A DNA stretch of 64,000 nucleotides, taken from contig NZ_LASZ01000005.1 in the NCBI RefSeq assembly GCF_001014645.1, positions 124,001 through 188,000 on the forward strand. The letters run 5' to 3'. The notes beneath the pieces were generated by a model. It saw nothing but the letters and a program-made list of their open reading frames with translations. It did not search any database and was not told where the DNA came from. Both the position numbers and the translations under genes were made by a program. Positions 20,522 through 29,286 of this stretch are shown here, piece by piece. Origin of the DNA: Luteimonas sp. FCS-9. Its GTDB lineage: Bacteria > Pseudomonadota > Gammaproteobacteria > Xanthomonadales > Xanthomonadaceae. Position 1 is the stretch's first letter. Every line of letters starts with the position of its first letter.

Positions 20522-20553
20522 CGCACATCCTTGTTCGTGGAAAGGGAATACCG

Positions 20554-21129
20554 TCAGGTGCGCGGCAGGGTGACGCCCGTCTGCCCCTGGTACTTGCCGC
20601 CGCGATCGCGGTAAGACGTCTCGCAGACGTCGTCGGCGTCGGACTGGAAGAACAGCATCTGCGCAACGCCCTCGTTGGCGTAGATGCGCGCCGGCAGCGG
20701 CGTGGTGTTGCTGAATTCCAGCGTCACGTGGCCTTCCCACTCCGGCTCGAGCGGGGTGACGTTGACGATGATCCCGCAGCGCGCGTAGGTGCTCTTGCCC
20801 AGGCAGACCACCAGCACGTCGCGCGGAATCCGGAAGTACTCGACCGTGCGCGCCAGTGCGAAGGAGTTGGGCGGGATGATGCACTCGTCGCCGACCACGT
20901 CGACGAAGCTCTTGGGATCGAAGTGCTTGGGATCGACGATCGTCGAGTTGATGTTGGTGAACACCTTGAACTCGCGCGGGCAGCGCACGTCGTAGCCGTA
21001 GCTCGAGGTGCCGTAGCTGACGATGCGCTGGCCGTCGGCATGCTTGACCTGGCCGGCCTCGAACGGCTCGATCATGCCCTCCGGCTGCTCGGACATGCGG
21101 CGGATCCAGCGGTCGCTCTTGATGCTCAT
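20554..21129 (-). CDS. dcd: dCTP deaminase
   Basis: Dcd deaminates dCTP to dUTP, the main source of dUMP for thymidylate synthesis in Gram-negative bacteria. The 191-residue protein starts [20 protein letters not shown]. It has [40 protein letters not shown] (with the nucleotide site), [20 protein letters not shown] (catalytic glutamate) and [35 protein letters not shown] is the conserved C-terminus. The ATG at 21127-21129 has GAAGGGAA upstream, and a TACAAT -10 sits 37 nt upstream. The RDD gene follows. Length is standard. Confidence 0.97.
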   Translation of the reverse strand: MSIKSDRWIRRMSEQPEGMIEPFEAGQVKHADGQRIVSYGTSSYGYDVRCPREFKVFTNINSTIVDPKHFDPKSFVDVVGDECIIPPNSFALARTVEYFRIPRDVLVVCLGKSTYARCGIIVNVTPLEPEWEGHVTLEFSNTTPLPARIYANEGVAQMLFFQSDADDVCETSYRDRGGKYQGQTGVTLPRT

Positions 21130-21452
21130 GCGGTGTTCCCTTCGGCCCCTGGGCCTGAACGGGGAATTGTAGGCCGAGCGCGGTTTCGGCGCACTTGCTC
21201 GTCTCGCGCAGCATCGCCCAACGCCGCGAGAAGGGGCCGACGGCGCGTCCTCGACCGCCTGCCCCGATCGCCGCGCCTTCTGTGTCTCGCCTGTCGCACC
21301 GGTTTGCCGAATCGGCTCACTGCATCCCGATGCGCGCCGATGTGTTGACGTGTGCATGACAACTTCATTAAACAACCGTTAACGCCGACGCATCGCGGCG
21401 TTCCGCACCATTTGTCCGGCGCGTGCCGGACGTTCCCGCATAGGATTTTCGA
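21130..21452. other. Divergent intergenic region between dcd and TonB-dependent receptor 1
   Basis: This 323-bp gap has no credible gene. On the minus strand TACAAT (21166-21171) is a -10 for dcd. On the plus strand a TTGACG (21345-21350), 17 bp before TTAAAC (21368-21373), is a possible promoter for the receptor, and GTTAAC lies at 21378-21383. The AT-richer stretch from about 21340 to 21385 stands out from the GC-rich surroundings. Confidence 0.55.
21166..21171 (-). promoter_or_regulatory. -10 element for dcd
   Basis: TACAAT on the minus strand, preceded by C and followed by TCCCCG, 37 nt before the dcd start. It has the same form as the other -10 elements in the window. Confidence 0.5.
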
Positions 21453-24284
21453 ATGACCCTCCGTACCTCGCCGTCGCGGCACCGCCTCAGCGCCGCACTG
21501 TTCGCCGCCCTCCTCGTTCCCGCCACCGGTGCCGCCCTGGCCCAGGACACGGGCACCGCGACCACGCTCGACAAGGTCACCGTGACCGGCTCGCTGATTC
21601 CGCAGAGCCAGATCGAGACGTTCACGCCCGTGACCGTGGTGACCGCCGAGGACATCCAGCTGCGCGGCTTCCAGAGCGTGGCCGACATCCTGCAGCAGTC
21701 CACCTTCACCACCGGCGGCCTTCAGGGCGGCCAGACCTCGGCCTCGTTCACCCAGGGCGCGGAAGCGTCGGGCATGTTCAGCCTCGATCCGGGCTACACC
21801 AAGTACCTGATCAACGGCCGCCCGATGTCGAACTACCCGGCGCTGTACAACGGCTCGGACACCTTCAACAACATCAGCGGCATTCCGGTCGCGCTGGTCG
21901 AGCGCATCGAGATCCTTCCCGGCGGCCAGTCCTCGCTGTACGGCTCGGACGCGATCGCCGGCGTCGTCAACGTGATCCTGAAGAAGGACGTCGACGGGGG
22001 CGAGTTCACCGTGCGCGGCGGCTGGTTCGGCGACGGCGGCGGCGCCAGTACGCGCTTCACCTACGCCGACGCATTCGGCTCGGCGGACGGCCGCGTCCGC
22101 TCGCTGCTCGGGCTGCAGTTCGAGGAGCGCGACCCGATCTGGGGCCACCAGCGCGACCTGACCAGGCAAATCAATACCCAGGGCTACACCGATCCCGTCG
22201 CGAGCCGCGACTTCGTGGTCATCGACGAGCTCGCTGGCGAGTACGTCTTCACCGACCCCAACAACTGCGCCAACGTGACCGGCCAGTTCGGCGGCACCAC
22301 CGGCAAGCAGAACCGTCCGGGCTTCGGTGAGTACTGCGGCAGCTTCGCCACGCCCGGCTACCGCACGATCCGCAACGGCAAGCAGAGCACCCAGCTCTAC
22401 TCCTACACCACGTTCGACGTCACCGACAGCACCCAGCTCTACGCCGAGGTGCTCGGCAACTACGACGAGAGCGACTACGTCACCGGCTCGAACTACACCT
22501 GGTGGGGCACGAGCGCGCGCTACGGCGCCATCTACGACCCCGACCTCGACACGCTGGTGAACCTGCAGCGCGCGTTCTCGCCCGAGGACATCGGTGGCCG
22601 CGGCTTCCGCGACATCATGAACACCGACCGCAACAAGGCCTACACCGTCACGCTCGGCGCCAACGGCGCCCTGGGCGCCTGGGACTATGACGCGTACGTC
22701 ATGCGCGCCGAGTACAAGCTGACCGAACGCCGCTGGGCCCGTTTCGCCGATCCGATCGAAGCCTGGTTCCAGGAGAACGTGCTGGGCCCGCAGCTCGACG
22801 GTCTCGATCCGTTCTACGGCGCCTATCCGATCTTCCGGCCCGACTACGACGCGTTCCATCGCCCGATCTCGCCGAACGACCTGGCGACCTTCACCGGCTA
22901 CACGACCAACCAGTCGCGGACCTGGAACAATCTGGCGCACTTCCAGTTCACCAACGGCTCGCTGTTCTCGCTGCCTGGCGGCGACGCGGGCTTCGCCGTG
23001 GTCGGCGAGGTGGGCAACGAAGGCTGGGACTACACGCCCGACGCGCGCCTGGTGCAGGACCCCGACACGCTCGAGTCGCAGGTCTGGGGCACGACGGCGG
23101 TCAGCGGCAACGGCCGTCGCAGCCGCTACGCGGTCACCAGCGAACTGCGCATGCCGCTGCTCGAGCCGCTGACGGTCACGCTGTCGGGCCGCTACGACGC
23201 GTTCGACATCGCCGGCGACACGGTCGACAAGCCCACCTACAGCATCGGCCTCGAATACCGCCCGGTGGAGAGCCTGCTCGTGCGCGGCAAGTACGGCACG
23301 GCCTTCCGTGCCCCGACCCTCGCCGACGTGTTCCAGGGCGTGAGCGGCTTCTACAGCAGCGACACTGACTACTTCCGTTGCGCGGGCGAAGGCTACCTGC
23401 CCGGCGCTACCGACGAGTGCGCCTACGACGCCGAGCAGTACTTCGGCCAGCAGTCGGGCAACACCGACCTGGAGCCGATCACCGCCGACGTCTGGAATGC
23501 GGGCATCGTGTGGGCCCCGATCCAGAACCTGTCGATCGCGGTCGACTACTACAGCTGGGACATCAGCAACGAGGTCAAGAGTCTGACCGGCGACCAGCTG
23601 CTGCTCAGCGAATACTACTGCCGCACCGGCGCTTCGGGCTCGACCGTCACCTCCTGCGACAACGTGCTCGACTGGGTCAGCCGCAGCGCCAACGGCCAGC
23701 TGACCTCGATCTTCACGCCCAAGGTCAACATCGCCTCGCAGCGGCTCCGCGCCCTGACGACCGCGGCGAACTACAGCTTCGACGTCGGCGCAGCGGGCAA
23801 CTTCGCGGTCGCGGTCAACTACACCAACAACCTCGAGCACACCCTGGTCACCCAGCCCGGCCAGCCCGAGCTCGACCTGCTGCGCGACCCGATCCCGATG
23901 TGGGACTACGATTCGTACGCCAAGACCCGTACGGACGCGACGGTGGCCTGGAGCAAGGGCGACTGGACGACCACGCTCTACGGCAACCGCATCGGTTCGA
24001 CGCCGAACTACCTGGCGTACCTGGGCGGTTCCTACGACTACGTGCACTCGTCGGGCGCCCGCGCCGGGAAGTGGGGCAGCTACACGACCTACAACCTGAG
24101 CGTGAACTGGCGCGCGCAGGAGAACCTGACGTTCTCGGTCCTGGTCAACAACCTGTTCGACAAGACCCCCGAGTACCAGGCCAACAACTATCCGGGCACC
24201 AGCAGCACGCCGTACAACAACTACCTGTACAACCCGTACGGTCGCGCGTTCTACCTGGAGGCGAAGTACCAGTTCGGCCAGTAA
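21453..24284 (+). CDS. TonB-dependent outer membrane receptor 1
   Basis: A 943-residue TonB-dependent receptor. It has a signal peptide (SAALFAALLVPATGAALAQ) and a TonB-box-like LDKVTVTGSLI. The plug domain runs from VTVVTAEDIQLRGFQSVADI through LINGRPMSNYPALYNGSDTF to VERIEILPGGQSSLYGSDAI and AGVVNVILKKDVDGGEFTV. A long beta-barrel ends in aromatic YQFGQ. This type is abundant in Xanthomonadaceae, where receptors import carbohydrates, siderophores or peptides; the substrate cannot be told and no transporter is adjacent. It has its own promoter region and a strong terminator, so it is monocistronic. A GTTAAC motif about 70 nt upstream recurs at receptor 2. Confidence 0.93.
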   Translation: MTLRTSPSRHRLSAALFAALLVPATGAALAQDTGTATTLDKVTVTGSLIPQSQIETFTPVTVVTAEDIQLRGFQSVADILQQSTFTTGGLQGGQTSASFTQGAEASGMFSLDPGYTKYLINGRPMSNYPALYNGSDTFNNISGIPVALVERIEILPGGQSSLYGSDAIAGVVNVILKKDVDGGEFTVRGGWFGDGGGASTRFTYADAFGSADGRVRSLLGLQFEERDPIWGHQRDLTRQINTQGYTDPVASRDFVVIDELAGEYVFTDPNNCANVTGQFGGTTGKQNRPGFGEYCGSFATPGYRTIRNGKQSTQLYSYTTFDVTDSTQLYAEVLGNYDESDYVTGSNYTWWGTSARYGAIYDPDLDTLVNLQRAFSPEDIGGRGFRDIMNTDRNKAYTVTLGANGALGAWDYDAYVMRAEYKLTERRWARFADPIEAWFQENVLGPQLDGLDPFYGAYPIFRPDYDAFHRPISPNDLATFTGYTTNQSRTWNNLAHFQFTNGSLFSLPGGDAGFAVVGEVGNEGWDYTPDARLVQDPDTLESQVWGTTAVSGNGRRSRYAVTSELRMPLLEPLTVTLSGRYDAFDIAGDTVDKPTYSIGLEYRPVESLLVRGKYGTAFRAPTLADVFQGVSGFYSSDTDYFRCAGEGYLPGATDECAYDAEQYFGQQSGNTDLEPITADVWNAGIVWAPIQNLSIAVDYYSWDISNEVKSLTGDQLLLSEYYCRTGASGSTVTSCDNVLDWVSRSANGQLTSIFTPKVNIASQRLRALTTAANYSFDVGAAGNFAVAVNYTNNLEHTLVTQPGQPELDLLRDPIPMWDYDSYAKTRTDATVAWSKGDWTTTLYGNRIGSTPNYLAYLGGSYDYVHSSGARAGKWGSYTTYNLSVNWRAQENLTFSVLVNNLFDKTPEYQANNYPGTSSTPYNNYLYNPYGRAFYLEAKYQFGQ

Positions 24285-24300
24285 ACCAGGTCTGCTTCAC

Positions 24301-24330
24301 GAAAAACCCCGCCTCGGCGGGGTTTTTTCG
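24301..24330. terminator. Bidirectional intrinsic terminator between receptor 1 and mrp
   Basis: A stem of CCCCGCC and GGCGGGG (24307-24322) flanked by AAAAA on the left and TTTTTT on the right. It is a textbook factor-independent terminator for the plus-strand receptor and works equally for the minus-strand mrp gene ending at 24396. Confidence 0.93.
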
Positions 24331-24395
24331 TTTCTGCGGCAGAAGGATGACCCCATGAACGCGCCGGCCTGCGACCCGGCGATGGTCCGCCTCCT

Positions 24396-25250
24396 CTACA
24401 CCAGCGACGCGGAGATGGACATCGGCGCGCGCGGGCGCTTCTCGAGCTCGGCGACCATGGCCCGTGCAACCGCCCGGTAGGCCTCGGCCGCCGCCGAGGC
24501 CGGCGCGGAGGCGACGATCGGCGCGCCGGCATCGCCCTGCTCACGGATTCCGATCTCCAGCGGCAGCGACCCCAGCAGCGGCACGCCGTAGCGCTCTGCC
24601 ATGCGCTCGCCGCCGCCCGAACCAAACAGATGCTCGACGTGCCCGCAATTCGAGCACACGTGCTGGGCCATGTTCTCGACCAGCCCGAGCACCGCGACCT
24701 CGACCTTCTCGAACATCTTCAGCGCCTTGCGCGCGTCGAGCGTCGCCACCTCCTGCGGCGTGGTCACGATCACCGCGCCGGCCACCGGGATCTTCTGCGC
24801 CAGTGTCAGCTGGATGTCGCCCGTGCCCGGCGGCAGGTCGACGAGCAGGTAGTCCAGCCCGTCCTCGCCGCCCCAGCGCGTGTCGTTGAGCAACTGCTGC
24901 AGCGCCGAGGTCGCCATCGGTCCGCGCCAGATCATCGGCGTGTCCTGGTCGACCAGCAGCCCGATCGACATCGCCTCGATACCGTGCGCCTGCAGCGGCA
25001 GGATCGACTTGCCGTCCGGGCTCTCCGGCTTGCCCGACAGCCCGAGCATCGTCGGGATGCTCGGCCCGTAGACGTCCGCGTCCAGTACGCCGACCCGCGC
25101 GCCGTCCGCAGCCAGCGCGAGCGCCAGGTTGACCGACGTCGTCGACTTGCCCACCCCGCCCTTGCCGGACCCGACGGCGACGATATTGCGGATGCGGGGG
25201 TGGGGATGGAGGGCGCCCTGGACGGCGCGTGCTGCCTTCGGAGATTGCAT
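24396..25250 (-). CDS. apbC: Iron-sulphur cluster carrier protein Mrp/ApbC
   Basis: ApbC is a P-loop ATPase that carries and transfers [4Fe-4S] clusters to apo-proteins. The 284-residue protein has the deviant Walker A VGSGKGGVGKSTTSVN (residues 27-42). It also has LDADVYGPSIPTMLG and YLLVDLPPGTGDIQLTLAQ. The cluster-binding pair CSNC (residues 199-202) is flanked by ENMAQHV and GHVEHLFG. The N-terminal MIP18-like domain of E. coli Mrp is absent, as in some Xanthomonadaceae. In many of these bacteria the gene is next to dcd or metG, both of which lie nearby here. It is convergent with receptor 1 and divergent from the DUF2147 gene. Confidence 0.95.
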   Translation of the reverse strand: MQSPKAARAVQGALHPHPRIRNIVAVGSGKGGVGKSTTSVNLALALAADGARVGVLDADVYGPSIPTMLGLSGKPESPDGKSILPLQAHGIEAMSIGLLVDQDTPMIWRGPMATSALQQLLNDTRWGGEDGLDYLLVDLPPGTGDIQLTLAQKIPVAGAVIVTTPQEVATLDARKALKMFEKVEVAVLGLVENMAQHVCSNCGHVEHLFGSGGGERMAERYGVPLLGSLPLEIGIREQGDAGAPIVASAPASAAAEAYRAVARAMVAELEKRPRAPMSISASLV

Positions 25251-25381
25251 GGCTGACGAATGCTCGGTCGGAAGCCGTCATTGTCCCATGTCTCGCAACG
25301 ATCCCCGACGGCCAGGATGTCGCACCCGGCGCCGCACCACCGGCGCGCCGGACGCGTCACGCGGGCGGCCCGCGGATCGGC

Positions 25382-25387
25382 TATAAC
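25382..25387 (+). promoter_or_regulatory. -10 element for the DUF2147 gene
   Basis: TATAAC preceded by C and followed by GTCGCC, 55 nt before the ATG at 25443, in the divergent gap with apbC. Confidence 0.4.
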
Positions 25388-25442
25388 GTCGCCATCTGCG
25401 GCGGCACCGTGCCGGACACGCAGCATCGAGGGAGGGAGCGCA

Positions 25443-25886
25443 ATGAAGATGAACAAGAAGGCCGGCCTGCTGGCGCTCGCGGCATGGCCGCTCGTCGTCG
25501 CGTCGTTCGCGGCATCGGCACAGTCGCCGGCCGGTCGCTGGAAGACCATCGACGACGAGACCGGCCGGGTGAAGTCGATCGTCGAGATCAGCCAGGCCGC
25601 CAACGGCATGCTGAGCGGAAAAGTCGTCCAGGTGCTGCATTCCGATCGCGGGCCGAACCCCACCTGCGACAAATGCACCGGCGAGCGCCGCAACCAGCCG
25701 ATCGCCGGCATGACGATCCTGTGGGATCTCAAGCCCAACGGCGACGAGTGGTCGGGCGGCACGATTCTCGATCCGGCCAACGGCAAGACCTACAAGTCGA
25801 AGGCCAAGCTGATCGATGCCAACCGGCTGGGCGTGTCGGGCTGCATCGCCTTCATCTGCCGCGAGCAGGTCTGGCAGCGGGAGTAA
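25443..25886 (+). CDS. DUF2147 family exported protein
   Basis: A 147-residue exported protein. The signal peptide is MKMNKKAGLLALAAWPLVVA through SFAASA. The mature domain has SPAGRWKTIDDETGRVKSIV, then VEISQAANGMLSGKVVQVLH and the CDKCTGERRNQPIAGMTILW block, ending GVSGCIAFICREQVWQRE. These are DUF2147 signatures, a small lipocalin-like periplasmic family of unknown role. Four cysteines (CDKC and CIAFIC) could form disulphides or bind a metal. The ATG at 25443 follows GGAGGGAGCG. The frame is open further upstream without a signal peptide. It stands alone between apbC and receptor 2. Confidence 0.88.
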   Translation: MKMNKKAGLLALAAWPLVVASFAASAQSPAGRWKTIDDETGRVKSIVEISQAANGMLSGKVVQVLHSDRGPNPTCDKCTGERRNQPIAGMTILWDLKPNGDEWSGGTILDPANGKTYKSKAKLIDANRLGVSGCIAFICREQVWQRE

Positions 25887-26062
25887 AGCTGGACAGCGGT
25901 CTATTCAGGAAACAACGAAGTAACGACCTGGACGTCTGGGCCAACACGCTCGAGTCTGACGCTGACATAGATCGCCAGGTTGCCAAAGACGGTCAGTGTT
26001 GATAGTGCGAGCTTGCAACTATGTCATCAGCCGGACTCGCCAGCTCAGTGCGATTGCAATAG

Positions 26063-26100
26063 TTTGCCGAGTGTGGCAAAAAGGTTAAGCCCGCGTTAAC
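26063..26100. promoter_or_regulatory. Paired palindromes upstream of TonB-dependent receptor 2
   Basis: Two inverted repeats lie within 40 bp in the 279-bp AT-richer gap before receptor 2: TTTGCC-N6-GGCAAA (26063-26080, perfect) and GTTAA-N7-TTAAC (26084-26100, perfect). Both look like operator half-site pairs. GTTAAC also lies 70 nt upstream of receptor 1. Which regulator binds is unknown. The rest of the gap (25887-26062) has no gene or repeat that I can see. Confidence 0.45.
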
Positions 26101-26165
26101 ATGGGCTTGCCGACCAGCCCAGGAGAGGGGTGGTCGAGTTCAAAACCTAGGGGATCGAAATCGAA

Positions 26166-29100
26166 ATGAACTTGAACAAATTTTCCAGGCTGAGCACAGC
26201 CATTGCTGCTACGCTGCTCGCATCTGCGACCACTGCAGCCGCCCAGGAATCGCCCGCCTCGGACTCGACCCAAACGTTAGATCGAGTCAATGTGACTGGA
26301 TCACGTATTGCGCGAGAAGGCTTTGTGACGCCTTCTCCGGTGACAGGGATCACGGCTGAAGAGATTCGCGCCACAGGCGCAGTCACCATTGGTGACTTGA
26401 TGACCAAGATGCCGGCGCTTAGCCCAACCTACACGCTTGGAAACTCGACCCGTTTCATCGGAACAGCAGGCTTGGGCTTGGTCGATCTACGTGGCATGGG
26501 AACATCGCGCACGCTCGTGCTCGTCAACGGCCGGCGCCATGTCGGCGCCAGTCCCGGCTCGACGGCGGTGGATGTCAATACGATCCCGGTCGAATGGATC
26601 GAGCGCGTCGAGGTCATCACTGGCGGAGCTTCCGCGGTTTATGGTGCGGATGCAGTGGCTGGTGTCGTGAACTTCATCACCAAGAAGTCTTTCGACGGCA
26701 TCGAGATGCGCGCCCAGACCGGCGGCTCCGGGGAGGGCAATTTTGGCCGCTCCTTTGTCAGCGTGTCGGGCGGCAGCGACTTCGCCGACGGCCGTGGTAG
26801 TGCCGCCATCTCGATCGAGCACAGCCAGCAAGACCGTTTCAGCCGCACAGGGCGGGAAATCGGACGCCGCTACCAAGTCTCCCGTCCAAACCCGAACTAC
26901 GATCCCACTCAACCCTCCAGCGAAAGCAATCCCCAGACCATTTTTGATGGCCCGGGTGGCAATCACGCGATTTCGTACGGCGGCACGTTCAACGTAGGCA
27001 CATTCAACCCTGCAAACCCCACAACGCGCTATCAATTTCTTCCAGACGGAAGTTTTGTGCAAAAGCGATATGACGGTTGGCAGAATGCGAATTCGTGTAT
27101 CGATTGCGATTTCACCGATCTCAACGCACTTGCCGATCTTGAGCCGAAGTTCGATCGCACCAGCGTCAACGCGATCTTCACCTTTGACCTGAACGACGAT
27201 CACCGCGTATTCGCGGAAGCCAAGTACAGCAAGACTGAATCGCATTTCTACGGCCAATCGGCATTTGACCAGCCAATCCGAATTCGTGCCGACAACGCCT
27301 ACATCACACCAGAACTTCAAGCATTCTTGGCCGCCAATCCCGCGGCTCTGAGCACCACTACAATTGGAGACACGCCGTATCAGTTCCTCGCGGTGAACCG
27401 CATGAACGTCGATGCCGGCCGCCGTGGCGAACAGGTCGACCGCGATACCAAGCGCTTGGTCGTGGGCCTCGAAGGCTTCTTGAGCGAAAACTGGGCGTAT
27501 GAGGCATCGGTCAACTACGGTGAATCCTCGATTTCTCGCGTCAACCTGAACAATCGCATCAACGAGCGGTGGCAGGCGGGTCTGGATACTGTTCTCGACG
27601 CCAATGGAAATATTGCATGCCGGGTGACGGTCGACCCTACCGCAATCAATATTCACACCGGCAACCCCTACAACTTGGCGCTCGTCAATGGCTGCGTGCC
27701 GTTCTCGATCTTCGGAAACGGGGCCGTCGCCGCGAATCCCGCTGCTGCGGCATGGTTCAATACGAACTCTCTGAACACTTCCAAGCTCAAGCAGACCGTC
27801 TACAGCGCATCGGTCTCGAACAACGCGTTGTTCTCTCTGCCCGCAGGCGACGTCGGCTTCGCGGCAGGTGTTGAGCATCGCAAGGAGGAAAGCCAGGAGA
27901 ATACTGATCCGCTGTCCGCTCTGGGATTGACGTTCCTCAATGCGATTTCAAGCCGCGGCGGCGCATACGACGTCAGTGAGATCTTCGCCGAGACTTCGAT
28001 TCCGGTGCTTGCGGACTTGCCTGGCGTTGAGCGTCTCTCGATCGACCTCGCGGGTCGTTACTCCGATTACGACACGATCGGTTCGACGAAGACCTGGAAC
28101 ATCGGCATCGACTGGGAAATCCTCTCGTCGCTTCGATTCCGTGGCACCACGGCGCGCGCCGTACGTGCCCCAGGCATCGGCGAACTGTTCAACCCGCAAT
28201 CGCAGAACTTCGCCTTCATCGATGATCCATGCAACACCCGCGTCACGAATCCGAATCGCCCCTCGACCGCACCGGACGTAGCAGTTCGGCAAGCCAACTG
28301 TGCGGCACTCGGTATTCCAGCCAACTGGGAGGACACATTCACGGCGAGCCGTCCCGGCGTGAGCGGCGGCAATCCGAATCTCAGAGCCGAAGAGGCCGAA
28401 ACGGTTTCGTTTGGTTTTGTCTGGCAGCCGGAGTTCGTCAAGGGCCTCGGCGTGTCGATCGACTACTGGCGCATCACGCTGGACGATGCAATCGGAGCCG
28501 TGAGCGGCCAGACCAACGCAACACGCTGCGTGGACTCTCCCGGCGGCGTGACCAACAATATCTTCTGCGATCAGATTCTCCGCGCACCATCGGGTGGATT
28601 CGTCGATCCGCAGGGTCGCGACTTCCCGTCTCACAGCATCTACAGCTGGAGCGCGCTGAACGAGAACCTCGCCAAGAAGCGTCGCGTCGGCGTCGACTTC
28701 GAGATCGACTACCGATTCGATCTGCTGGGTGGCAACGCAGTCACGCGGCTGGTGGGAACCCGTCTGCTGCAATCTCGTGAATGGGAGTTCCAGGACTTCC
28801 CGAACGAGTACAAGGAGTGGGTGACGTCGGTCTGGGACCCGCGCTATCGCGCCAACTTCGAAGCCTCCTATGATCGCGACGAGTGGAACCTGTCCTGGAC
28901 GATGCGCTACATGCATCATGTGCTGCGCGTCGAACCGGCGTCCTACCAGAGCAATCCCGGCCAGAGCAGTCCGATCCGCAATGGTTCGTACACCTATCAC
29001 AATGCGCAGATCGGATACACCTTCCCGGATTCGGACATCAAGGTCTACCTTGGCATCGACAACGTGTTCGACAAGGATCCGCCGCTCAACTACTTCGGCG

Positions 29101-29171
29101 CCGACGTCAACCAGTCGTTCTATGACAGTGTAGGCCGCTTCATGTATCTGGGCGCCACCTACAAGTTCTGA
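26166..29171 (+). CDS. TonB-dependent outer membrane receptor 2
   Basis: A 1001-residue TonB-dependent receptor with a signal peptide (STAIAATLLASATTAAAQ) and a TonB-box-like LDRVNVTGSRI. The plug contains VTGITAEEIRATGAVTIGDL, GLGLVDLRGMGTSRTLVLVN, WIERVEVITGGASAVYGADA and VAGVVNFITKKSFDG. The barrel holds FRGTTARAVRAPGIGELFNP and ends FMYLGATYKF. GxxxVDLRGLG-type plugs with long barrels are common in Xanthomonas and Caulobacter receptors for carbohydrates or peptides; the ligand is unknown here. The first half uses many A/T-ending codons (AACTTGAACAAATTTTCC at the start), visibly unlike the GC-rich neighbours, which suggests transfer or lower expression optimisation. AGGGGA precedes the ATG. 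Confidence 0.93.
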   Translation: MNLNKFSRLSTAIAATLLASATTAAAQESPASDSTQTLDRVNVTGSRIAREGFVTPSPVTGITAEEIRATGAVTIGDLMTKMPALSPTYTLGNSTRFIGTAGLGLVDLRGMGTSRTLVLVNGRRHVGASPGSTAVDVNTIPVEWIERVEVITGGASAVYGADAVAGVVNFITKKSFDGIEMRAQTGGSGEGNFGRSFVSVSGGSDFADGRGSAAISIEHSQQDRFSRTGREIGRRYQVSRPNPNYDPTQPSSESNPQTIFDGPGGNHAISYGGTFNVGTFNPANPTTRYQFLPDGSFVQKRYDGWQNANSCIDCDFTDLNALADLEPKFDRTSVNAIFTFDLNDDHRVFAEAKYSKTESHFYGQSAFDQPIRIRADNAYITPELQAFLAANPAALSTTTIGDTPYQFLAVNRMNVDAGRRGEQVDRDTKRLVVGLEGFLSENWAYEASVNYGESSISRVNLNNRINERWQAGLDTVLDANGNIACRVTVDPTAINIHTGNPYNLALVNGCVPFSIFGNGAVAANPAAAAWFNTNSLNTSKLKQTVYSASVSNNALFSLPAGDVGFAAGVEHRKEESQENTDPLSALGLTFLNAISSRGGAYDVSEIFAETSIPVLADLPGVERLSIDLAGRYSDYDTIGSTKTWNIGIDWEILSSLRFRGTTARAVRAPGIGELFNPQSQNFAFIDDPCNTRVTNPNRPSTAPDVAVRQANCAALGIPANWEDTFTASRPGVSGGNPNLRAEEAETVSFGFVWQPEFVKGLGVSIDYWRITLDDAIGAVSGQTNATRCVDSPGGVTNNIFCDQILRAPSGGFVDPQGRDFPSHSIYSWSALNENLAKKRRVGVDFEIDYRFDLLGGNAVTRLVGTRLLQSREWEFQDFPNEYKEWVTSVWDPRYRANFEASYDRDEWNLSWTMRYMHHVLRVEPASYQSNPGQSSPIRNGSYTYHNAQIGYTFPDSDIKVYLGIDNVFDKDPPLNYFGADVNQSFYDSVGRFMYLGATYKF

Positions 29172-29190
29172 TCTGAACCTGTTCGATCCT

Positions 29191-29220
29191 GAGATAGCCC
29201 GGCATATGCCGGGCTATCTC
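29191..29220. terminator. Perfect 30-bp palindrome after receptor 2
   Basis: GAGATAGCCCGGCAT followed directly by its exact reverse complement, then TTTG. The stem would be about 13 bp with a small AT loop. It lies 20 bp after the receptor 2 stop and before metG, so it is read as the receptor's terminator; the U-tract is short. The metG -10 (29251) is downstream of it. Confidence 0.75.
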
Positions 29221-29250
29221 TTTGTGGGCCGCTTGGGGCTGCGGCAGTGC

Positions 29251-29256
29251 GATAAT
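29251..29256 (+). promoter_or_regulatory. -10 element for metG
   Basis: GATAAT followed by CGCCGG, 31 nt before the metG ATG and 31 nt after the upstream terminator palindrome. The discriminator is the same as at prmB and rpsP. Confidence 0.45.
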
Positions 29257-29286
29257 CGCCGGATCGACTGCTGCCCCCTTCCCGCC

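Noticed and set aside
21126..24047. 973-codon open frame on the minus strand opposite receptor 1
   Set aside because: It is the antisense shadow of a receptor with intact signal peptide, plug and barrel; the translation has no recognisable domain.
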